A stretch of 19,094 bases of DNA from Spyradocola merdavium (lineage in GTDB: Bacteria; Bacillota; Clostridia; Christensenellales; UBA1750), in the NCBI GenBank assembly GCA_018711265.1, contig DVIM01000135.1, positions 1-19,094 on the forward strand, written 5' to 3'. The position numbers were made by a program, and so were the translations under genes. Under the pieces are notes generated by a model. That model saw only the letters and a list, made by a program, of their open reading frames with translations. It was not told where the DNA came from and searched no databases. Shown here piece after piece: positions 14,422 through 19,094 of the stretch; positions within the stretch are counted from its first letter, which is position 1, and each line of letters starts with the position of its first letter.

Positions 14422-15146
14422 TCGGAATCCCTCCGTTTCCCTGCGTCGCGAAGTTTGTGTTCGGCGCGGGCCAGGCTCCCGGCCTGCGCGCAGAGGAACG
14501 CGCCCGCGGCCGCCAAGGCCATCCCCACCGCCTGGGCGGCCGGCGGCGCGCCCTCGCCCAGGAGCGCCAGGGCGGCCATGGGCCAGACCAGCACGCCCGC
14601 CGCGATCAGCAGCGCGCCGGCGAGCAGCCGCGCGCGCTGCGCCCGCGCCAGGCGCGCCCAGCAGGCGGCCGCCTCGGGGCCCTGCGCGGGCGGCGCGCCG
14701 TCCAGGCGGTTCCGGCGCGCGCACAGCCCCGCGCCGAGCAGGAGCCCGCCGGCCAGGCACAGCGCCGCGGCGAACGCCGGCGCAGCCCAGGCGGGCGCGA
14801 CCTCCTGCAGGGCCAGCAGCAGCGCAAAGCTCCCCACGAAGGCGGCGCAGGCCCCGCCCCGCAGCCCGGCCACCTTGCGCTGCGCGCGGAGGAAGGCCTC
14901 GGCTGCGGCCCCGTCCGGCGGCGGGGCCGGGCGCGCGTCCGTTGGCGCGGGATCGCCGTTCAGGAGCGCCTCCACGGTCACGCCAAAGAGCTGGCTCATC
15001 CGGGCGAGCTTTTCCATCTCCGGATAGGCGCTGTCCCGCTCCCACTTGCTGACGGCCTGGCGGGTGACGCCCAGGCGCTCGGCGAGCTCCTCCTGGGAGA
15101 GGCCCGCGGCGCGCCGCAGGCGTTGGACGTTCTGGCCAAAGGGCAT
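14418..15146 (-). CDS. Membrane-anchored XRE family regulator
   Basis: A 242-residue protein. Residues 6-62 are a full Cro/C1-type helix-turn-helix (VQRLRRAAGLSQEELAERLG, VTRQAVSKWERDSAYPEMEK, LARMSQLFGVTVEALLNG). A proline-rich linker (66-79) leads to a basic segment and four hydrophobic helices at about 96-114, 121-141, 173-196 and 204-222. The DNA-binding part is thus tethered to the membrane, as in several small clostridial regulators that sense membrane or envelope state. The ATG at 15146 has AAGGAGG 7 nt upstream; longer open frame upstream is across the promoter. It overlaps the lipoprotein gene by ATGA. The target is unknown; the lipoprotein and its own promoter are the simplest candidates. 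Confidence 0.88.
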   Translation of the reverse strand: MPFGQNVQRLRRAAGLSQEELAERLGVTRQAVSKWERDSAYPEMEKLARMSQLFGVTVEALLNGDPAPTDARPAPPPDGAAAEAFLRAQRKVAGLRGGACAAFVGSFALLLALQEVAPAWAAPAFAAALCLAGGLLLGAGLCARRNRLDGAPPAQGPEAAACWARLARAQRARLLAGALLIAAGVLVWPMAALALLGEGAPPAAQAVGMALAAAGAFLCAQAGSLARAEHKLRDAGKRRDSE

Positions 15147-15172
15147 GTGCCCACCTCCTTTTTTCGGCCCTA

Positions 15173-15201
15173 AGTGTACCATGCGCAGGGAAGATTGTCC
15201 A
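15173..15201 (-). promoter_or_regulatory. Promoter of the XRE-lipoprotein operon
   Basis: On the minus strand: -35 TGGACA (15196-15201), 17 nt, -10 TACACT (15173-15178), with a TGG extension. Just upstream, CCTGCG-GTTG-CGCAGG (15206-15221) is a perfect 6-bp inverted repeat that may be a regulator site, possibly for the XRE protein itself. Confidence 0.6.
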
Positions 15202-15243
15202 GAATCCTGCGGTTGCGCAGGGGGAAACTTTCGGTTGCGGGGC

Positions 15244-15285
15244 AAAAAAATCCCGCCGGAGCCCATTTTCGGGGATTCCGGCGGG
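15244..15285 (-). terminator. Intrinsic terminator of the DUF4340 gene
   Basis: On the minus strand CCCGCCGGA (15285-15277) pairs with TCCGGCGGG (15260-15252), with an inner CCC/GGG stem, and is followed by seven T residues (15250-15244). It lies 12 nt beyond the stop codon. Confidence 0.92.
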
Positions 15286-15297
15286 CGGCGCGCGGCT

Positions 15298-16722
15298 TTA
15301 GGCCAGCAGCGCGCGGAGCTGCGCGAGCATGTCGGCGCAGGCATCCTTGGAGACGGTGACGGAGACGCTGTCGTTCTTGCGCAGGGCGTAGTTGTTGATG
15401 CTGGAGTCGAGGTAGGTCACGGTGTAGGGCTCCTCCTCGCCGGAGAACACGTAGGTGAGCGTCAGGACCGCGGGCGCCTCGGCGACCTCTTCGGCCGAGG
15501 TGAAGCCGTTGACCGGCACAACGTTGATCGCCTGGAACGCCGCCTTGAAAGCCTCGGCGTCTACGCTCTGGCCGTCGCGCAGGACCACGTCCTCCTCGCC
15601 CGAGCGGTCGATGACAAAGGTCGCCTGCGCGCCGTCCAGGTCCACCGTGAGCTGCTCCACGCCGGAGATGGCCACGATGTTGGCGAACTCGTTGACGAGG
15701 TTCTGCAGCGTCGCCGCGTCCAGGAAGGCGACGTCGCTGCTGCTGACGGTGTAGACGTCGTCCGAGCCGTCAAAGCAGGCGTAGTAGCTGCCCAGGCCCG
15801 CGTCCGCGCCCAGGTCCATTTGGAGCGTCGTCCCGTCCTCGTAGGTGAGCAGCAGCGTGCGCCAGGGCGCGTCCAGGCCGTACTGCGCCTTGTCCGGCGT
15901 GCTGCGGACAAAGGACTCCAGCTGGACGCCGGACAGGCCGCTCACCAGGCTCTCGGCCAGCGCGGTGTCCGTGTTGGCCAGCTCCGGCTCCACGATCTGC
16001 CACTGGGTGAAGGCGGAACCGCCCGTGCGCGCGTGGTGCTCCATGGCAAAGACCTCCCCGCCGGTCTCCACGCGGAAGGCGGCGAGCCCGTCCGTGGCGA
16101 TGGCAAAGCCGGAAAGATCGCGGTAGGCCGCGACGCCCTCGGAGAACATCTCCACGATCAGGGGGCGCATGAGGTAGACCGTGTCCTCGCCGTCCACGCG
16201 CACATAGTAGTGCTGGGAGGCGGGCGCCACGTCGCCGATCTCGAGAAGAAGCGTCGTGCCGTCCGTATAGGTGATGTTGACGGTGGAGACCGGCTCGTCC
16301 AGGCCGTAGGCGGCAAAGTCCGTCACGCCCTCGGCGGCCACGCCCTCGGCCAGCAGCGTCGCCGCGTTGGAGAAGGCCGCCTCGCAGGCGGACTGCGAGG
16401 TCACCGCCGCGCTCAGCTCGCGCACGGAATAGACCCCGTCGCGCCGGGTGATGGTCACCGCGGTGCGGCCCTGGATCTCGATGCGCTGCACCTTGTCCGC
16501 GGTGGTATCCGTCAGGTGCACGGTGTGGTCGGTGTTGAGTTCCACGTATTCGCCGATGGCCTGCGCCAGCTTCGTCACGCCGATGACCAGCGCGGCCAGC
16601 ACCACGATGCCGCCCAGCGCCAGCAGCAGCAGGCGGCCCTTGCGCGGGTCGCGGTGCCGCATGGGCTTTTTCAGGTCCTCGCCGGAGGGCAGGATGATCG
16701 GGTCCTTCATTTCTTCGTTCAT
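15298..16722 (-). CDS. DUF4340 domain, membrane-anchored protein
   Basis: A 474-residue protein. A short cytoplasmic N-terminus (about 30 residues, basic RHRDPRKGR) and one membrane helix (31-51) precede a long extracytoplasmic region. That region has two copies of the DUF4340 pattern, each opening AYGLDEP / QYGLDAP (residues 138-144 and 280-286) followed by a beta strand and T-Y-x-DGTTL and an L/I-G-D/A turn. DUF4340 proteins often accompany ABC exporters or gliding-type complexes, but here no such gene adjoins it. The ATG at 16722 has GGAGG close upstream (4 nt); the next Met is too far from it. It has its own strong promoter and terminator. Function is unknown. Confidence 0.85.
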   Translation of the reverse strand: MNEEMKDPIILPSGEDLKKPMRHRDPRKGRLLLLALGGIVVLAALVIGVTKLAQAIGEYVELNTDHTVHLTDTTADKVQRIEIQGRTAVTITRRDGVYSVRELSAAVTSQSACEAAFSNAATLLAEGVAAEGVTDFAAYGLDEPVSTVNITYTDGTTLLLEIGDVAPASQHYYVRVDGEDTVYLMRPLIVEMFSEGVAAYRDLSGFAIATDGLAAFRVETGGEVFAMEHHARTGGSAFTQWQIVEPELANTDTALAESLVSGLSGVQLESFVRSTPDKAQYGLDAPWRTLLLTYEDGTTLQMDLGADAGLGSYYACFDGSDDVYTVSSSDVAFLDAATLQNLVNEFANIVAISGVEQLTVDLDGAQATFVIDRSGEEDVVLRDGQSVDAEAFKAAFQAINVVPVNGFTSAEEVAEAPAVLTLTYVFSGEEEPYTVTYLDSSINNYALRKNDSVSVTVSKDACADMLAQLRALLA

Positions 16723-16750
16723 AGATCCTCCACATTCCAGATGAATACAG

Positions 16751-16785
16751 AAAATGTACCATGTACAGAGTACATGATACATTTT
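16751..16785. promoter_or_regulatory. 35-bp operator-like palindrome over the DUF4340 promoter
   Basis: Two 16-nt arms (AAAATGTACCATGTAC at 16751-16766 and its near-complement at 16770-16785) match at 15 of 16 positions around a 3-nt centre. It covers the -10 and start region of the promoter. Its length, symmetry and position suit binding of a repressor dimer or two dimers. Because its stem ends in AAAA/TTTT, it might also act weakly as a terminator for the permease operon. Confidence 0.65.
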
Positions 16786-16801
16786 CGCAGGCAGATGTCA
16801 A
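16774..16801 (-). promoter_or_regulatory. Promoter of the DUF4340 gene
   Basis: On the minus strand: perfect -35 TTGACA (16796-16801), 16 nt, -10 TATCAT (16774-16779). The -35 begins 3 nt after the permease stop codon. Start is expected near 16767, at the centre of the palindrome. Confidence 0.75.
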
Positions 16802-16804
16802 GCC

Positions 16805-17752
16805 TTATCCCTTGACCGCGCCCAGCGTCAGGCCCTTCACGAAGTACTTCTGCAGGAAGGGATAGACGCAGGCGATCGGGACGACGGAGATGACCGTCAT
16901 CGCCGCGCGGATGGTCTGGGTGGTGACGCGGCCGCTGCCCTCGGAGGCGGTGCTGGCCATGGCGTCCGCCGTGACCGAGTCGCCGGTCATGGAGTTGGCC
17001 GTGTCCAGGATGCGCTTGAGCTCGTACTGCAGGGTGATCAGGTCCTTTTCACCGGAACAGTAGAGCATGGTGTCAAACCACTGGTTCCACTGGCTGACGC
17101 TGACGAACAGGCCGATGGTCGCGATGACCGGCATGGACAGCGGGAACACGATGCCGAACAGGATCCGGTATTCGCTCGCGCCGTCGATCTTGGCCGACTC
17201 GATCAGCTCATAGGGCAGGCCCTGGATGAAGGAGCGCATGACCAGGACGTTGAAGGCGGAGATGCAGCCCGGCAGGATGTAGACCAGGAAGTTGTTCATC
17301 AGGCCGTAGGCGCGGTAGGTCAGGAACGTCGGGATCAGGCCGCCGCTGACGTACATGGTGAAGAGCACCAGCTTCGTCACGGCCGAGCGCAGAACGAAGT
17401 CGCGGCGGCTCATGACGTACGCCAGCATCATCGACAGCGGGATGCTCAGCGCCGTGCCAATCACCGCGCGCAGGGCGGAGATCAGTGCGGAGTGCGGAAT
17501 CGTCGAGCTCTGCAGGAGGATGGTCTCATAGCTGCGCAGGGAGAACACGCGCGGCCAGAGGTAGATGCCGCCGTAGACCGCGTCCGTCGAGTCGTTGAAG
17601 GAGATGGCCACGGTGTTCAGAAACGGGTAGAGCGTGATCACGCAGACCATCAGGAGCAGGATCGTATTGACGATGTCGAAGATCAGGCTGGACGTATTGC
17701 CGGAGATGTGCCCGACCTTCATCTTTTGCTTTTGCATCGGCTGTGCAGTCAT
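16805..17752 (-). CDS. Carbohydrate ABC transporter permease (CUT1, LplC/YtcP type)
   Basis: A 315-residue permease with six membrane helices. The cytoplasmic EAA loop, which docks on the ATPase, is ELIESAKIDGASEYRIL, then FGIVFPLSMP (182-208). The C-terminus ends YFVKGLTLGAVKG, the usual ending for this subfamily ("..KGLTLGAVKG"). It pairs with the permease 18 nt upstream and the solute-binding protein further up, forming the membrane part of an importer for oligosaccharides. No ATPase gene is in the window; such systems often share an MsmK-type ATPase. The ATG has AGGGGTGG about 6 nt upstream. The substrate cannot be fixed from sequence. Confidence 0.94.
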   Translation of the reverse strand: MTAQPMQKQKMKVGHISGNTSSLIFDIVNTILLLMVCVITLYPFLNTVAISFNDSTDAVYGGIYLWPRVFSLRSYETILLQSSTIPHSALISALRAVIGTALSIPLSMMLAYVMSRRDFVLRSAVTKLVLFTMYVSGGLIPTFLTYRAYGLMNNFLVYILPGCISAFNVLVMRSFIQGLPYELIESAKIDGASEYRILFGIVFPLSMPVIATIGLFVSVSQWNQWFDTMLYCSGEKDLITLQYELKRILDTANSMTGDSVTADAMASTASEGSGRVTTQTIRAAMTVISVVPIACVYPFLQKYFVKGLTLGAVKG

Positions 17753-17770
17753 TTTCTGCCACCCCTTTCC

Positions 17771-18724
17771 TTACATGATGCCCTCGCCGTCCAGGCGCTT
17801 CGCCAGCAGGTTGCAGCCGACGATCAGCACGACGGAGACAAGGGAGTTGAAGATGGACATCGCCGAGCCCTGCGCCCACATGCCGTACTTCATATAGAAG
17901 TCGTAGATGTAGACCTCCAGGGTGGAAGCGGTCTCCGTGGTGGAGGCAGATTTCAGCAGGTAGACCTGCTCGAATCCGACCGACAGCAGGCGGCCGATGG
18001 ACAGCACCAGCAGGATCTTGATCGTGGGCGTGATGGAGGGCAGGGTGATGTTCCAGATCTTGGAGAAGCGGCCCGCGCCGTCGATGTCCGCAGACTCGTA
18101 GAGCGAGGGGTCGATGGAGGTCATGGCCGCCAGGTACACGATGGCGTTATAGCCCGCGCTCTTCCAGACGTCCGCCAGGGCCACCATCAGCCAGAAGATC
18201 TGCGGCATGCCCATGAAGGAGACGGGGTGATCGATGATGCCAAGGGCCAGCAGCACCTCGTTGACGATACCGCTGTCCGGCGAGAAGGTGACGAAGATCA
18301 GGTTCGCCGCGACAACCCAGGAGACGAAGTGCGGCAGGTAGGAGATCGTCTGCACCGTGCGCTTGAACCAGCTCACGCGCACCTCGTTGATCATCACCGC
18401 CAGCATCAGCGAGAACACGTAGGAGAAGATGATCTTCAGCACGCCCATGCCGAGGGAGTTCTTGAGGCCGCGCCAGAAGTACTCGTCCTGGAACAGCGCC
18501 TGGAAGTATTCCAGGCCGCGGAACTCGTTGGCAAAGACGTTGAAGCCCGTGGTCGGCTTGTAGTTAAAGAAGGCGACGAGCCAGCCCCACAGGGGCACGT
18601 AGTTGAAGAGGATGACGAAGATCACCGGCAGGGACAGGATGACCAGCTGCTTTTGCCGCCAAACCTGCCGCCAGAAGCCAAGCTGCTTTTTCGGCTTTAC
18701 AACCGCACTGCTCTGTGCGCTCAC
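17771..18724 (-). CDS. Carbohydrate ABC transporter permease (CUT1, LplB/YteP type)
   Basis: A 317-residue permease with six membrane helices. The first is LVILSLPVIFVILFNYVPLW (27-46), typical of LplB-type proteins. The EAA loop is LYESADIDGAGRFSKIWNIT (208-227), followed by LPSITP. The best start is GTG at 18724, 7 nt after AGGGGGA. Upstream in-frame ATGs (18790, 18766) lack a good ribosome site and family-like residues. It forms a heterodimer with the next permease for sugar uptake. A 176-nt gap with a hairpin separates it from the binding-protein gene. Confidence 0.92.
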   Translation of the reverse strand: MSAQSSAVVKPKKQLGFWRQVWRQKQLVILSLPVIFVILFNYVPLWGWLVAFFNYKPTTGFNVFANEFRGLEYFQALFQDEYFWRGLKNSLGMGVLKIIFSYVFSLMLAVMINEVRVSWFKRTVQTISYLPHFVSWVVAANLIFVTFSPDSGIVNEVLLALGIIDHPVSFMGMPQIFWLMVALADVWKSAGYNAIVYLAAMTSIDPSLYESADIDGAGRFSKIWNITLPSITPTIKILLVLSIGRLLSVGFEQVYLLKSASTTETASTLEVYIYDFYMKYGMWAQGSAMSIFNSLVSVVLIVGCNLLAKRLDGEGIM

Positions 18725-18848
18725 AGGAAATCCCCCTTTTCTATAGGTTTCGGTAGAATGGATCATAGTTTGAATTGAACTGAAGCCCATGGGGAGGAAT
18801 CCGGCGCCTGTGCGGTATCTCGCCCAATCCTCAGGCGGAGAAGGCCGT

Positions 18849-18875
18849 GCGGGAGCGCGCCTTCCGCGCTCCCGC
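18849..18875. terminator. Hairpin between binding-protein and permease genes
   Basis: A perfect 11-bp stem GCGGGAGCGCG/CGCGCTCCCGC has a 5-nt loop, 26 nt past the binding-protein stop. The minus strand has only a weak U-tract (CCTTCTCC), so it is more likely a partial terminator or mRNA 3'-end stabiliser that raises binding protein over permease, a common layout. Confidence 0.6.
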
Positions 18876-18900
18876 GGGCTTTCTTCAGAAATTCAAACCG

Positions 18901-19094
18901 TTAGTTCTGGTAGTTGGGCGCGCTCTCCTGCGCCATCTGGGTGACCAGCTGCTCGTACTCGGCAAGGGGCAGGTCGGCCAGCTTGCCGACGAACTCGTCC
19001 CAAATCGCGTCGAAGTCTTCCGGCGCGCACTGGGCCAGCTTGGGCACGTACTCCAGGGTGATGGTGAGCGCGGTCTCGCCGGCGATCTTTCTCG
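18901..19094 (-). CDS. Extracellular solute-binding protein, C-terminus (partial)
   Basis: The last 63 codons of a gene that runs off the right edge. The visible sequence, including KIAGETALTITLEYVPKLAQ, DFDAIWDEFVGKLADLPLAE and YEQLVTQMAQESAPNYQN, resembles the C-terminal helices of Lpl-type sugar-binding lipoproteins (a W-D-E-F/Y helix, then a short helix and a polar tail). Its position directly upstream of two LplB/LplC-type permeases supports the call. The signal peptide and lipobox lie outside the window, so ligand class and length cannot be judged. No stop or shift is seen within the fragment. Confidence 0.8.
   Translation of the reverse strand, partial: RKIAGETALTITLEYVPKLAQCAPEDFDAIWDEFVGKLADLPLAEYEQLVTQMAQESAPNYQN

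Overview
The window reads as a chromosomal segment of a GC-rich member of the Bacillota, most likely an anaerobic gut-type clostridium. This is inferred from strong AGGAGG-type ribosome sites, a PadR-DUF1700-DUF4097 operon, a paired ACT/UPF0210 gene set, PepF, Lpl-type sugar ABC permeases, and third codon positions that are nearly all G or C. No rRNA, tRNA, CRISPR array, transposase or prophage gene was found. Species cannot be assigned from sequence alone.

Layout, left to right. (1) 1-899 (+): the 3' end of a cell-surface or secreted protein with two bacterial SH3 domains, visibly poorer in GC than the rest. (2) 954-2318 (-): a MATE exporter with its own promoter and terminator. (3) 2319-2685: a 367-bp AT-richer gap with a possible small RNA. 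(4) 2686-3090 (-): a GNAT acetyltransferase whose promoter is nested inside the terminator of the next operon. (5) 3163-5092 (-): a PadR repressor, DUF1700 membrane protein and DUF4097 beta-solenoid protein, joined by two ATGA overlaps and driven by a perfect-consensus promoter that carries a palindromic operator. (6) 5297-11564 (+): six co-directional genes, namely an integral membrane protein, an ACT-domain protein, a UPF0210 (PFL) protein, an MFS transporter, oligoendopeptidase F and a small acidic protein of unknown function, closed by a 46-bp perfect palindromic terminator. (7) 11629-12794 (-) and 12904-13797 (+): a two-gene chromate-type (CHR) transporter and a divergent LysR regulator with overlapping promoters. 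(8) 13798-13992: an intergenic stretch with duplicated repeats around a perfect hairpin. (9) 13993-15146 (-): a membrane-anchored XRE regulator overlapping a small lipoprotein gene. (10) 15298-16722 (-): a DUF4340 membrane-anchored protein behind a consensus promoter covered by a 35-bp operator-like palindrome. (11) 16805-19094 (-): two Lpl-type carbohydrate permeases and the C-terminus of the solute-binding protein, running off the right edge.

How the parts work together. Most transcription units seem to carry their own regulation: PadR for envelope genes, LysR for the CHR transporter, and a membrane-bound XRE protein for a lipoprotein. I did not find a clear undescribed defence, mobile or biosynthetic system. 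The most unusual material is regulatory or intergenic: the nested promoter/terminator at the GNAT gene, the large palindrome over the DUF4340 promoter, and the repeat/hairpin element at 13811-13976. The promoters, operators and hairpins were found by eye, and all functional links are inferred.
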